Shown: positions 26,808 through 36,610 of the stretch, in pieces
Numbering within the stretch: position 1 is the first letter of the stretch
Layout of the letters: each line of letters opens with the position of its first letter
DNA from: Parabacteroides sp. TM07-1AC
GTDB taxonomy: Bacteria; Bacteroidota; Bacteroidia; Bacteroidales; Tannerellaceae
DNA length: 64,000 bases
Direction: 5' to 3'
Assembly (NCBI RefSeq): GCF_003480915.1
Contig: NZ_QUKD01000006.1
Span: 1 to 64,000, forward strand
Program-made: the position numbers and the translations under genes
Notes under the pieces: generated by a model
The model's input: only the letters and a program-made list of their open reading frames with translations
Database searches by the model: none
What the model was told of the DNA's origin: nothing

Positions 26808-28376
26808 TTATTTCTTTACCGGCGGATAATCCAGCGTATAATGTAATCCCCGGCTTTCCTTTCGTTCGATAGCCTGTCGCATGATCAGGTAACCCACATT
26901 GATCATATTACGCAGTTCACAAATATCTTTGGAGGCTACCGACCGTTTGAAGAGGCTTTCTGTTTCTTCGTAAATGATATCCAGGCGGTCCCAGGCACGT
27001 TTCAGGCGCAGGTCGGAACGGACGATACCGACATACGTACTCATAATCTGCCCTACTTCTTTGACACTCTGGGTGATCAATACCATTTCTTCCAGGGAAG
27101 TGGTACCTTCGTCATTCCATTCCGGGATATTCTCCTGGTATTTCAACGAATCGATAATGCTCAGGCTATGCTTGGCGGCAGCATCGGCATAAACAACCGC
27201 TTCGATCAGCGAGTTGGATGCCAGGCGGTTTCCACCATGCAGGCCGGTACATGAACACTCGCCGACGGCATATAGGCGGTCGATAGACGAACGTGCATCC
27301 AGGTCGACCTGGATACCTCCGCAAAGATAATGGGCGGCAGGTGCTACCGGGATATAATCTTTAGTAATATCGATTCCCAGGCTCAGACATTTCTCGTAAA
27401 TGTTCGGGAAATGTTTCTTTGTTTCTTCCGGATCTTTGTGAGTGACATCCAGGTAAACATGATCATCGCCCCGGGTATCCATTTCGTTCTTAATGGCACG
27501 TGCCACGATATCACGCGGAGCCAGTGAGAGACGTTTGTCGTATTTCTGCATGAATTCTTTGCCGTCTTTTGTACGGAGCACGCCGCCATAACCGCGCATG
27601 GCCTCTGTGATCAGGAAAGAGGGACGGTCGCCCGGATGGAACAAGGCGGTCGGGTGGAATTGTACAAATTCCATATCTTTTACAGTCCCTTTGGCACGGT
27701 AAACCATAGCAATACCGTCGCCGGTAGCCACCAACGGGTTGGTAGTTGTCTGATAGACGGCGCCGACACCTCCTGTTGCGATAAGGGTTACTTTCGACAG
27801 GAAAGTATCGATCCTTCCGTCCGGATCCATGATATAGGCACCATAACATTCTATATCCGGTGTCTGACGGGTGACGGTAACACCCAGGTGGTGTTGTGTC
27901 AGTATTTCAATGGCGAAATGATTTTCAAATACAGTGATATTGGGATGTTTCTGGATGGCTTGAATCAAGCTGTCCTGTATTTCTGCACCTGTGTTGTCTT
28001 TATGGTGTAGGATACGGAACTCGGAGTGGCCGCCTTCACGATGCAGATCGAAGTTCCCTTTTTCATCTTTATCAAAATCAACCCCCCAACTGATCAGTTC
28101 TTTGATTTGCTGAGGAGCGTTACGCACGACCTTTTCAACTGCGCCGCGGTCGCTGAGCCAGTCGCCGGCAATCATTGTATCTTCAATATGCTTGTCGAAA
28201 TTGTCAACAATCAGGTTGGTAACCGAGGCGATACCGCCCTGTGCGAAATAGGTGTTGGCTTCTTCCAGATTAGTTTTGCATACAAGGGCTACTTTCCCTT
28301 TATTGGCTACTTTAAGAGCGAAACTCATTCCTGCAATACCGGAACCTATCACTAAGAAATCGAATCTTTGTACCAT
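26808..28376 (-). CDS. nadB: L-aspartate oxidase
   Basis: A 522-aa cytoplasmic FAD enzyme that oxidises L-aspartate to iminoaspartate, the first step of de novo NAD synthesis (quinolinate pathway). FAD-binding motif VIGSGIAGMSFALKVA (about 9-24) is followed by the active-site segment REGGHSEFRILHHKDNTG, then AAHYLCGGIQVD and GGNRLASNSLIEAVVYA. The C-terminal helical domain ends in SRGLHYTLDYPPVKK. Length fits the family. It stands alone between two PULs; nadA and nadC are not adjacent. A minus-strand -7 box lies about 25 bp upstream. Confidence 0.96.
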   Translation of the reverse strand: MVQRFDFLVIGSGIAGMSFALKVANKGKVALVCKTNLEEANTYFAQGGIASVTNLIVDNFDKHIEDTMIAGDWLSDRGAVEKVVRNAPQQIKELISWGVDFDKDEKGNFDLHREGGHSEFRILHHKDNTGAEIQDSLIQAIQKHPNITVFENHFAIEILTQHHLGVTVTRQTPDIECYGAYIMDPDGRIDTFLSKVTLIATGGVGAVYQTTTNPLVATGDGIAMVYRAKGTVKDMEFVQFHPTALFHPGDRPSFLITEAMRGYGGVLRTKDGKEFMQKYDKRLSLAPRDIVARAIKNEMDTRGDDHVYLDVTHKDPEETKKHFPNIYEKCLSLGIDITKDYIPVAPAAHYLCGGIQVDLDARSSIDRLYAVGECSCTGLHGGNRLASNSLIEAVVYADAAAKHSLSIIDSLKYQENIPEWNDEGTTSLEEMVLITQSVKEVGQIMSTYVGIVRSDLRLKRAWDRLDIIYEETESLFKRSVASKDICELRNMINVGYLIMRQAIERKESRGLHYTLDYPPVKK

Positions 28377-28398
28377 AAGACATTACTGTTTAGAGTGC

Positions 28399-28406
28399 CA
28401 AAGTTA
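28399..28406 (-). promoter_or_regulatory. -7 box for nadB
   Basis: The minus strand reads TAACTTTG, a perfect TAnnTTTG match about 25 bp upstream of the nadB ATG. No clear -33 element was identified. Confidence 0.5.
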
Positions 28407-28577
28407 GGAATTAACTTTTATGGTTGTACCATTCCCGGCAGCCTTTCGGTTAAAAACTCCCGAAATACTTATTCTTTTATTATTTTTAAAAGAAAAGCCA
28501 TAAACATTCGAAGGCTTCCCCTGTTTTAACTACGCATTGGATATCCGGCTTATTATTAATACTTAAACGTTATAAAA

Positions 28578-29273
28578 ATGAAATCTAAAGTTTTACTGTT
28601 AGCTTTAGCCTCCATGTTGGCAGGCGGGGCGATGGCACAAGATTGTACCTTCTTTTTTCCTACGACAAAAGGTACTAAACTGGTAAAAAAGAGTTATGAT
28701 GGCAAAGGCAACCTGTCAGGAGTGATGACTTATGTTGTGGATGAGGTAGAAAACAAACAAGGCGGGCTGGAAGTCGAAGCCGATTACGTATTCACAAACA
28801 ATAGCGGTACGGTTGTCGACAAAGGTGAGTTGGAGGCTTTTTGCCAGGATGGTGAATTTTTTATGGATATGAAGGAGGTCCTTACAAATCCGTCTTTTGT
28901 CTCTACAACGAATACCGCAGTGGCAGCTACCGATGCCGTGATCAATTATCCGAGTGTATCGAAAGGAGCTTCTTCGGATGATGTATATTTCGATGATGCA
29001 GTGATCAACATTTATTCAAAGAAGAATCGGAAAGACAGAAAGAACGTTTCTATTTACGATCGTGAATATGTGAAGACAGAAGAGATTACTACTCCGGCAG
29101 GTACATTCGATTGTACGAAAGTAAAATTTAAAATCAAATCACGTTCTCTGAAAGAAACGATCGAAGGTTACGGCTATGAATGGTATGCGCCTAATATCGG
29201 GGTCGTTCGTACAGAACAATACAATAATAACAATGTATTGCAGTCATATTCTGTCCTTGAAGAAGTGAAATAA
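28578..29273 (+). CDS. Secreted TapB/DUF3108-like protein
   Basis: A 231-aa protein with a clear signal peptide (MKSKVLLLALASMLAGGAMAQ). The mature part is beta-rich: FFFPTTKGTKLVKKSYDGKG, then a strand-rich middle and a C-terminal block with TPAGTFDCTKVKFKIKSR and YEWYAPNIGVVRTEQYN. This pattern (a fixed PAGTFDC motif, then WYAPNIGVVR) is seen in DUF3108/TapB-type proteins of Bacteroidetes. No function is known to me. It is monocistronic, divergent from nadB and followed by a strong terminator. It is unlikely to belong to the flanking PULs. Confidence 0.7.
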   Translation: MKSKVLLLALASMLAGGAMAQDCTFFFPTTKGTKLVKKSYDGKGNLSGVMTYVVDEVENKQGGLEVEADYVFTNNSGTVVDKGELEAFCQDGEFFMDMKEVLTNPSFVSTTNTAVAATDAVINYPSVSKGASSDDVYFDDAVINIYSKKNRKDRKNVSIYDREYVKTEEITTPAGTFDCTKVKFKIKSRSLKETIEGYGYEWYAPNIGVVRTEQYNNNNVLQSYSVLEEVK

Positions 29274-29313
29274 GATATATTCCTTTTTGGAATTGTTTGA
29301 CCGGTTTAAGTGG

Positions 29314-29350
29314 ATGCGCTGTCGCTGAAAGGAGTGACAGCGCATTTTCT
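29314..29350 (+). terminator. Intrinsic terminator
   Basis: ATGCGCTGTC (29314-29323) pairs perfectly with GACAGCGCAT (29336-29345) over a 12-nt loop. A short T-run (TTTT counted from the last stem base, then CT) follows on the plus strand. It ends the secreted-protein gene and lies 20 bp before the end of the convergent HTCS gene. Confidence 0.8.
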
Positions 29351-29369
29351 ATGTGGGTATTTGTTGTTT

Positions 29370-32300
29370 TTACCATAGATCTTGTTGGACTATGTTATTT
29401 TTTCTATTCTCTTCTTTAAACTGGCTGGGAGTTACCCCTTTTATCTGTTTGAAAATAGTACTGAAATACCGTTGATAGGTAAAACCTACTTCAAACGATA
29501 TCTCGGAAATACTCAGATCGGAGTGAATTAGCAAAGACGATGCCTTTTCTATTCGTAGCTGGTTGATGTAATCATTTACTCCCATATCCGTAAGAACTTT
29601 TACTTTGTTATATAATGAAGCGCGACTCATAGCCATATTCGCTATCAAGAATTTTACATCCAGATCGGGATTTGAAAGATTGTTATTGATTAAGTTATTT
29701 AATTTGACCATGAAAGTTTCATCTGCATTGCTGATGGTCGAATCTTGGGGTAGGATGGTAGTTGTTTTTTCTTTGTATTTCTGTTTGATAGCTTCTCTGC
29801 CTTTGAGTAAATTAACAATGAGGGTAAGCAGGAAGTCCAGTTCGAATGGCTTTGACAGATAAAAATCAGCTCCTAGTTTATAACCGGTAGAGGTACTGTC
29901 CTGATCACATTTGGCTGTAAGCAGGATAATAGGGATATGGCTGATTTCGACATTACTTTTGATGTTTTTACAGAGTTGATAACCATCCATACGCGGCATC
30001 ATTACGTCACTTACGATGATATCCGGCTGTTTGAATTTTGTGATCTCCAATGCTATTACACCATCTTCGGCTGTATAAATATGCTTGAACAGGTTTTTGA
30101 AAGAATCTTTGAGGAAAGAACGAAGCTCTTGCTTATCTTCGACGATCAGTATGGAATAATTTGAACAAGATATATCGACGGACGATATATCTACCGGTAT
30201 AGATATATTCTCACTGTTATTTTTATTCATTATATCCTCAGGTAAAGATGTATCTGTTAAAACCGGCAGCTCATAATAGAATGTAGCCCCTTTGTCAGTA
30301 TTATTGTAAGCACTGATATTTCCTCCGTGCATTTCTATTAGTATCTTCGCGTAGGAAAGGCCGATACCACTACCGCTTTTATTATGTTCTCCCTGGTAGA
30401 AGCGGCTGAATAGTTTATTGGAATCGACATTCTGCAAACCGATGCCCTGATCTTTGACGGATATTCTGACAACGTTGTTTATCAATCGGGTAGATATTAT
30501 TATCTCTGTTTGGGTATCACTGAATTTTAAGGCATTCATAAGCAGGTTGGAAAGGATGATCTGGCATTTCCATTCGTCGAACCAAATATATTCGATCGCA
30601 TTGTCCAGTTGATATTGCAGGTCGATCTTCTTTTCTTCACATTCGTTCCTGAAATCTTCGCAGACCGAACGTACCCATTCATTCAGAAGATGAGGCAGCT
30701 TTTGCAGGGGTTCTTCTCCTGTTTTGATCCGGTTCAAGTCGAGTACCATATTGATGATATTCTTCATTTGGCGGGTCTGTTTGTATATGTTGTTTAACTG
30801 TTCCCTGATCAACTCCGGTTTTAATTTGTCATTACTCTTGTCGATAAGCCGCTTCAAAGGAGCATAGATCAAGGTTAACGGAGTCCTTAGTTCATGGCTG
30901 ATATTAACCAGGAAACGTATTTTTTCCTCATTGACTGTTTGCTCATGCTCCTTCATTTCCCATTTCAGTTTGTTTTCTTTTTTCCTGATGATCAAATGGA
31001 CAGTGGCGGACAGCAAAGAGAAAAACAAAAGGATCATACTGAAAATAAACCAGTTGCTTTTATACCAGGGAGGAGTTATATGTAGTGTTGCCACTTTTAC
31101 CGGCTGGCTCCAGATACCGCTTTTCGTATTGCATGATACCAGAACGGAGTAACTGCCTGGGTTCAGTGCTGGTAATTCCAGTTTATGGTTGTACGATTCG
31201 ATATACTGGTTATTAAGCCCGGCTATGCTGTACCGGAACAGTGCTTTACGGAATACGTCTTTCTCGTTCAGATTGATGGTGATGGATAAGGAAGTATAGT
31301 CCCAGGGAATATATATCTTCTTTTCTTTTTCATCGAACTGGTTCATATATGAACGGCCGTTAAAGATGATATCTGTCAGTTCTATCTGAGGCTGGAACTT
31401 ATCACTGTAGGAAATATTCTTGTCTATTTTCACTAGTCCGTTCGTCCCGGCCAAATAGATATTATTTGTTTTTGAAGGTTTTTGGTACATGAACAATATT
31501 TCGTTGGGAGAGAAACCGTCCGATTCACTCCAGACAACGAATCTGTTCTCATTTATCACATAAGAGAAAAGCATATTTTGAGCACATATCCAAAGTCTCC
31601 CCTGATTGTCGAGGAACAGCTGCGTTATATTGTTGAACAGTTTGGTTTCCACTCTATGCAAAACCTTTTCTTTTTTATTGTAATAACTGAGTCCTTGGTC
31701 GCTCCCTATCCAGAAAGTCCCTTTTTGGTCATACGAAAGTGAATGGATTGTTTCGGAAGGGTCTACGCTGAATATGATCCGTATGCTGTCATTTTCCTGC
31801 AGGGCTTCCAGTACATAATGTTCTTTGATCAAATAAGCCAGAGAGTCGTCCGCGTAAACCAGGTTAAGAGCTCCTTGGTTTATCCTTTTCTCATCCATCT
31901 TTAACTGAGAGAACTGTTTTGTTTCCGGGTTGTATATACGTGCATTTTGTGATAGTATATAGATCTTATTTGGCGAGATCTGATGGGTGAGTGCCATATA
32001 TCCGGAATAACATTCTTCCAGATTGGTCTCTCTGTCGATGATCGTAAAAGGCTTGTATTCTCCAGTTTTCTTGTCGAATCGGAAGACTTCTTTGCTGTAC
32101 AAGGAAACCAACAATTCAGAGGAAGACAAAGAGGTTATCGAGGCCACTTTGTCTCCATAGGTGGAAGGATAATGTTTAAACTGTCCGGTGAAAGGATTGT
32201 ACTGGTTTATGCCTCCGCCGTCGGTGCCGATCCATAAAATGCTGTCCTCATCTTCATGCAGACTGATAATAGCTTTTTCACTCAATCCGTTTGTATTGTT

Positions 32301-33317
32301 TAGCGCTACATCTTTATATGTTTTTATATATGTCTCTTTTATTCCGAAGATACCACCTCTGACACTGCCTGCCCACAGGTTGTTTTCGCTGTCTTTGTAA
32401 AGGACCGTGATCGAATTGACCGGTAATGAACCGGCATCTCCCGGTATGTGTTTGATACAACTGATCTCCTGGGTCTCCGGATTAAGGATATTGATACCTC
32501 CGCCGTCGGTGCCCAACCAGATATTCCCTTCTTTTTCCAGAATACAAAGGATAATGTTATTACTTAACCGGGAGTTCTGAGTGGTATAATGGGCGATCTG
32601 TTTTCCGTTGAGGCTGAAGCAGAACAACCCCTGATTGTAAGTAGACAAATAAATGTATCCGTCTGATCCCATATAAACGTCCAGCATGGCTGTATAGTCG
32701 GCATAAGGGAGTTTCTCAATCTTGTCGGTCTGCAGGTCATAAGTAAACAGGCCGTAGTTTTTAGTCGCAACAAGAACCGTATGGTCACTCAGGGATAGTA
32801 ATTTGATGATTTCGTAATAGGATTGATGGTCCGGCTGGAAATCGACCTTTCCGATCTGTTTGCTATTCTGGTCATATTTGTAGATCGCGTTTGTTGTCCC
32901 TATGAGAAGCTGGTCCGGGACATTCAGATAACAAAACGCTTTTTCTTTTATAAGCAGATCGAAAGAATTGTTCTCTGGATTATAAAGTGCGACGCCGTTA
33001 TTCGTCGATACCCATATATGACCATCCTGGTCTTCTGCGATGAAATTGATAAAATTACCCGGTAAAGAGCGTGGATTCTCTTTGTCGTTAAAATAATTTT
33101 TTAGTTCATATTGGTCGAAACAATTCAGCCCGGCTTTGGTTCCGATCCACAACATGCCTTTCCGATCGCATAGGATACTGTTGATACTGGACTGTGATAG
33201 CCCGTTCTCTATAGCGATCTGTTTAAAATAGTAATTCGTGTTGTTGCACCAACCCCTATTGATATATCCGCATATAGAGAATAAACAAAATATAAGTGTA
33301 ATAAAATGTTTACTCAT
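29370..33317 (-). CDS. Hybrid two-component system sensor/regulator (HTCS), PUL 2
   Basis: A 1315-aa HTCS protein. Order: signal sequence (MSKHFITLIFCLFSICGYI), periplasmic propellers with repeats such as MLWIGTKAGLNCFDQ, IWLGTDGGGINILNP and ILWIGTDGGGINQYNP, Y_Y_Y domain (about 660-740), membrane helix (WFIFSMILLFFSLLSATVHL), HisKA with His808 in ISHELRTPL, HATPase (NLLMNALKF, GSGIGLSYAKIL), receiver domain with Asp1104 in IIVSDVMMPRMDG, and AraC-type HTH (FEVGFTYQRYFSTIFKQIKG). It is divergent from susC at 33596 and should activate that operon. A -7 box is very close to its ATG. Confidence 0.95.
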   Translation of the reverse strand: MSKHFITLIFCLFSICGYINRGWCNNTNYYFKQIAIENGLSQSSINSILCDRKGMLWIGTKAGLNCFDQYELKNYFNDKENPRSLPGNFINFIAEDQDGHIWVSTNNGVALYNPENNSFDLLIKEKAFCYLNVPDQLLIGTTNAIYKYDQNSKQIGKVDFQPDHQSYYEIIKLLSLSDHTVLVATKNYGLFTYDLQTDKIEKLPYADYTAMLDVYMGSDGYIYLSTYNQGLFCFSLNGKQIAHYTTQNSRLSNNIILCILEKEGNIWLGTDGGGINILNPETQEISCIKHIPGDAGSLPVNSITVLYKDSENNLWAGSVRGGIFGIKETYIKTYKDVALNNTNGLSEKAIISLHEDEDSILWIGTDGGGINQYNPFTGQFKHYPSTYGDKVASITSLSSSELLVSLYSKEVFRFDKKTGEYKPFTIIDRETNLEECYSGYMALTHQISPNKIYILSQNARIYNPETKQFSQLKMDEKRINQGALNLVYADDSLAYLIKEHYVLEALQENDSIRIIFSVDPSETIHSLSYDQKGTFWIGSDQGLSYYNKKEKVLHRVETKLFNNITQLFLDNQGRLWICAQNMLFSYVINENRFVVWSESDGFSPNEILFMYQKPSKTNNIYLAGTNGLVKIDKNISYSDKFQPQIELTDIIFNGRSYMNQFDEKEKKIYIPWDYTSLSITINLNEKDVFRKALFRYSIAGLNNQYIESYNHKLELPALNPGSYSVLVSCNTKSGIWSQPVKVATLHITPPWYKSNWFIFSMILLFFSLLSATVHLIIRKKENKLKWEMKEHEQTVNEEKIRFLVNISHELRTPLTLIYAPLKRLIDKSNDKLKPELIREQLNNIYKQTRQMKNIINMVLDLNRIKTGEEPLQKLPHLLNEWVRSVCEDFRNECEEKKIDLQYQLDNAIEYIWFDEWKCQIILSNLLMNALKFSDTQTEIIISTRLINNVVRISVKDQGIGLQNVDSNKLFSRFYQGEHNKSGSGIGLSYAKILIEMHGGNISAYNNTDKGATFYYELPVLTDTSLPEDIMNKNNSENISIPVDISSVDISCSNYSILIVEDKQELRSFLKDSFKNLFKHIYTAEDGVIALEITKFKQPDIIVSDVMMPRMDGYQLCKNIKSNVEISHIPIILLTAKCDQDSTSTGYKLGADFYLSKPFELDFLLTLIVNLLKGREAIKQKYKEKTTTILPQDSTISNADETFMVKLNNLINNNLSNPDLDVKFLIANMAMSRASLYNKVKVLTDMGVNDYINQLRIEKASSLLIHSDLSISEISFEVGFTYQRYFSTIFKQIKGVTPSQFKEENRKNNIVQQDLW

Positions 33318-33333
33318 CGTCTCCTATTTAATG

Positions 33334-33341
33334 CAAAGATA
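33334..33341 (-). promoter_or_regulatory. -7 box for PUL 2 HTCS
   Basis: The minus strand reads TATCTTTG, a perfect TAnnTTTG match. The start would be near 33327, leaving a leader of only about 10 nt before the ATG at 33317. Confidence 0.5.
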
Positions 33342-33434
33342 TATTTTAATATTAATTTTCAAATAAGTTTCTCCTATATAAATATCCGGAAATATTTTGT
33401 GTAAACCCTTATTATTAGGCTTCGTCTGTGGAAA

Positions 33435-33499
33435 TAGACAATAGAGGATTAGATTTAGACAGGATTTGATGTCTTTTTGTACAAGACCCGATACTTTTG
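33435..33499 (+). promoter_or_regulatory. Candidate operator and promoter of PUL 2 susC
   Basis: TAGACA occurs at 33435-33440 and again 21 bp later at 33456-33461, each followed within 10 bp by GGATT. Downstream, TACTTTTG (33492-33499) is a perfect -7 box. The 21-bp spacing resembles that of the repeats in front of the PUL 1 susC. The leader before the ATG at 33596 would be about 90 nt. Confidence 0.4.
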
Positions 33500-33595
33500 C
33501 CGGTGTGTAGATTATATACATAAAATAATTAAATTTTACAATCTTAGATCTGTGTAGGAAATGTTCCTTGGTATAAATCTTAAATTGAAATTCTT

Positions 33596-36500
33596 ATGAG
33601 GAAAATTGTTATTCTGTATTTACTATGTTTAGTTTGGTGTGCCGGTTTTGCACAGCAAAAGATAAACGGAGTCGTCTTCGAGGCTGAAACAATGGAGCCA
33701 TTGATCGGGGCGGCAGTAATGGTAAAAGGTACAACGACCGGACAAACGACCGATTTGGACGGTAAGTTTTCTATTATGGCTTCTGTGGGTGAAACTCTCT
33801 CCATTTCTTATTTGGGAATGGTGACGCAGGACATACCGGTAAAAAGCGGTATGTCGGATCTGACCGTTAAATTGGTGAAAGATGCCATGAATATCGATGA
33901 AGTGGTAGTCGTAGGATATGGTGTCACCCGTAAACGTGACTTGGCAGGTGCTATTACTTCATTAAAGACAGATGAGATAAAAGCGGGTGTTGTGACCAGT
34001 ACAGCCCAATTATTAAAAGGACGTGCGGCCGGTGTCCAGGTAAAACAAAACTCGACCGAGCCGGGCGGAGGTATTTCTATCCGTGTCAGGGGAGCCTCGT
34101 CCATTAGTTCGAATAACGAACCGCTGTATGTTATCGACGGTTTCCAGACAGAGATCGGAAACCAGATTAACCCCGAAGATATCCAGTCTATCGAGATCCT
34201 GAAAGATGCCGCTGCTACAGCCATCTATGGTGCACGCGGTGCCAACGGTGTTGTACTTATTACGACCAAGAAAGGAACGAAGGGAGCATTCAATGTGACT
34301 TACTCGTATAATGCCTCTGTAAAGAACCTGCAGAATCCCTGGAAGCTGATGGATGCGCAGGATGTGATGGGATATAACATGAAAGTGTGGGAAGACAACG
34401 GCAGTACCGGCAACCCTCCTTATACACAGGAAGAACTGCAATATAAGGGAGCAGGAACTGACTGGATCGACGCAACTACAAGAACGGCTATGACACAGAC
34501 CCATCAGTTCTCTATTACCGGAGGTAGCGACAAGATGACCATGTCTATTTCGGGTAATTATCTGGATGACCTGGGAGTATTGCAAAATACGAATTTCAAT
34601 CGTTTCAGCGGCCGTATGAATATGGATTATAAATTGAATGACAGAGTCCGTTTCGGTTCGAATCTTTATATGGCCCGCTCCAATAAGAATTTCCTGAATA
34701 TGGGAACCAATACAACGACCGATAACGTTATTTATAACATCTTTATGATGTCTCCCCTGACAACTGTTACCGGTGACGACGTATTTGGGAAAAAAGGGAA
34801 AAAACCAGGTATTTTCAGTGAGTTGAACGATGTGGACTTTGAAGATATCACCAACAATATGTACATAACTCTTTATGGTGAGGCTGATATTCTGAAATCA
34901 TTGACGGCACGTGTTCAATATACATATAGCAATGACAATGAAAAATATCAGAAGTATTATCCGAAAAGTACTAACGTTGGTAAAGCCAATGACGGTTTGG
35001 CTACTATCTGGAATTATAAGAATGACAAGCAGCAGATGGACGCTGTTTTGACCTGGCACCAGTTATTCACGGAAAAACATGATGTGAAAGTAGTTGCCGG
35101 TACGACATATACCAAACATATTTACGAACAGAATGGAATGCAGGGATTCGGTTTCTCTACGGACGAATTCTCTTTCAATAATATGGGAGCAGCCCAGACA
35201 GTACAATGGATCAACTCTTCCAGATCGGATAATACAACAACATCTTTCTTCGCAAGGGCAGAATATGTATTGAATCAGAAATATATTGTCAATGCTTCTG
35301 TTCGTGCAGACGGTGCTTCAAACTTCGGACCGGGTAATAAATGGGGATATTTCCCTTCTGCTTCTGTTGCATGGCAGTTGGGTGACGAACCTTTTATGAA
35401 CTTCATCAAACCGTTGTTCTATGATTTTAAACTGAGAGCCAGCTATGGTGTTACCGGTAATGACGGGATCGGTAATTACCTTTCACAGCGTAAATTTGCC
35501 ATGACAGACGTGTATTTGGGAGGCGGATCAATTGTGAAAGGTATGTATCCTTCCAACCCGGAGAATAAAGATCTGAAATGGGAATCGACATCGCAACTTG
35601 ACTTGGGTATTGACTTCTCTTTATTGGATAAACGTATTGAGGTGAATTTCGACTATTACGATAAGCGTACAAAAGACCTGTTGAATCCGATTTCCGTATC
35701 CAGTTCTACGGGTGGTTTCCAGACTATGACTGGTAATAATGGTAAGATACAGAACAGAGGATTTGAATTGTTTATCAAGTCTAACAATATCGTAAATAAT
35801 AACTTTAGCTGGAATACGACATTCAATATTTCACGGAATAAGAATAAAGTATTGGAACTGAATCAGGGAGAAGCTCGTTTCGAGTCGGTAAGTCCGCAGG
35901 GATGGTATAACTGGGAAGAATATGCCATGTTGAAGGAAGGTTATCCGTTAAGTTCACTTTACGGTTATGTATTTGACGGTATTATCCAGACAGGCGAGAC
36001 ATATGCCGCACAACCCGGATCTGTTCCCGGCGACCCGAAGTTTAAAGACCTGGACGGTGACGGACAGATTACGATCGACGACCGTGAAGTGATTGGTGAC
36101 GGTAATCCCGATGTTATTTTAGGTTTGGGTAATAACTTTAAAATCCGTGATTTTGACTTCTCGTTCTTCTTTGATGCTTCTGTCGGGAACGACCTGTTGA
36201 ACTTGTCACGAGTTGTCCTGGAAGATAATGATCGGTTGATCGATTCGAAAGACAGATGGACACAGAATAATCCTTCAAATGAGATACCACGTAACGGATA
36301 CAAGAAAAACTCTGGTGTTAAATACGGTTCTTATATTAATTCTCGTTTTGTAGAAAACGCCAGTTACCTGCGTTTGCAGAATGTCGAGGTCGGTTATTCT
36401 CTGCCTTTGAAGAAATGGGGCGATATGTATAAATACGTGAAGAATCTGCGTGTATTTGTCGGAGCACAAAACCTGTTCACAATAACCGGTTATACAGGCT

Positions 36501-36610
36501 TTAACCCGGAAGTAAGTACGAATGGCGGTAAGGCTGTTTCACAGGGGCTCGATTTTAGTTCTTATCCTGCTTACAGGACGTTTAACTTTGGTGCAAAAAT
36601 AATTTTTTAA
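33596..36610 (+). CDS. SusC-like TonB-dependent transporter, PUL 2 (no STN domain)
   Basis: A 1004-aa outer-membrane transporter. Signal peptide MRKIVILYLLCLVWCAGFAQ, carboxypeptidase-regulatory-like domain (INGVVFEAETMEPLIGAAV, about 23-95), TonB-box region NIDEVVVVGYGVTRKRDLAGAI, plug motif SIEILKDAAATAIYGARGANGV, then the barrel ending in NFGAKIIF. It lacks an STN domain, in line with HTCS control. It is the first gene of the plus-strand PUL 2 operon, and the SusD gene begins immediately after its stop codon. Confidence 0.95.
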   Translation: MRKIVILYLLCLVWCAGFAQQKINGVVFEAETMEPLIGAAVMVKGTTTGQTTDLDGKFSIMASVGETLSISYLGMVTQDIPVKSGMSDLTVKLVKDAMNIDEVVVVGYGVTRKRDLAGAITSLKTDEIKAGVVTSTAQLLKGRAAGVQVKQNSTEPGGGISIRVRGASSISSNNEPLYVIDGFQTEIGNQINPEDIQSIEILKDAAATAIYGARGANGVVLITTKKGTKGAFNVTYSYNASVKNLQNPWKLMDAQDVMGYNMKVWEDNGSTGNPPYTQEELQYKGAGTDWIDATTRTAMTQTHQFSITGGSDKMTMSISGNYLDDLGVLQNTNFNRFSGRMNMDYKLNDRVRFGSNLYMARSNKNFLNMGTNTTTDNVIYNIFMMSPLTTVTGDDVFGKKGKKPGIFSELNDVDFEDITNNMYITLYGEADILKSLTARVQYTYSNDNEKYQKYYPKSTNVGKANDGLATIWNYKNDKQQMDAVLTWHQLFTEKHDVKVVAGTTYTKHIYEQNGMQGFGFSTDEFSFNNMGAAQTVQWINSSRSDNTTTSFFARAEYVLNQKYIVNASVRADGASNFGPGNKWGYFPSASVAWQLGDEPFMNFIKPLFYDFKLRASYGVTGNDGIGNYLSQRKFAMTDVYLGGGSIVKGMYPSNPENKDLKWESTSQLDLGIDFSLLDKRIEVNFDYYDKRTKDLLNPISVSSSTGGFQTMTGNNGKIQNRGFELFIKSNNIVNNNFSWNTTFNISRNKNKVLELNQGEARFESVSPQGWYNWEEYAMLKEGYPLSSLYGYVFDGIIQTGETYAAQPGSVPGDPKFKDLDGDGQITIDDREVIGDGNPDVILGLGNNFKIRDFDFSFFFDASVGNDLLNLSRVVLEDNDRLIDSKDRWTQNNPSNEIPRNGYKKNSGVKYGSYINSRFVENASYLRLQNVEVGYSLPLKKWGDMYKYVKNLRVFVGAQNLFTITGYTGFNPEVSTNGGKAVSQGLDFSSYPAYRTFNFGAKIIF

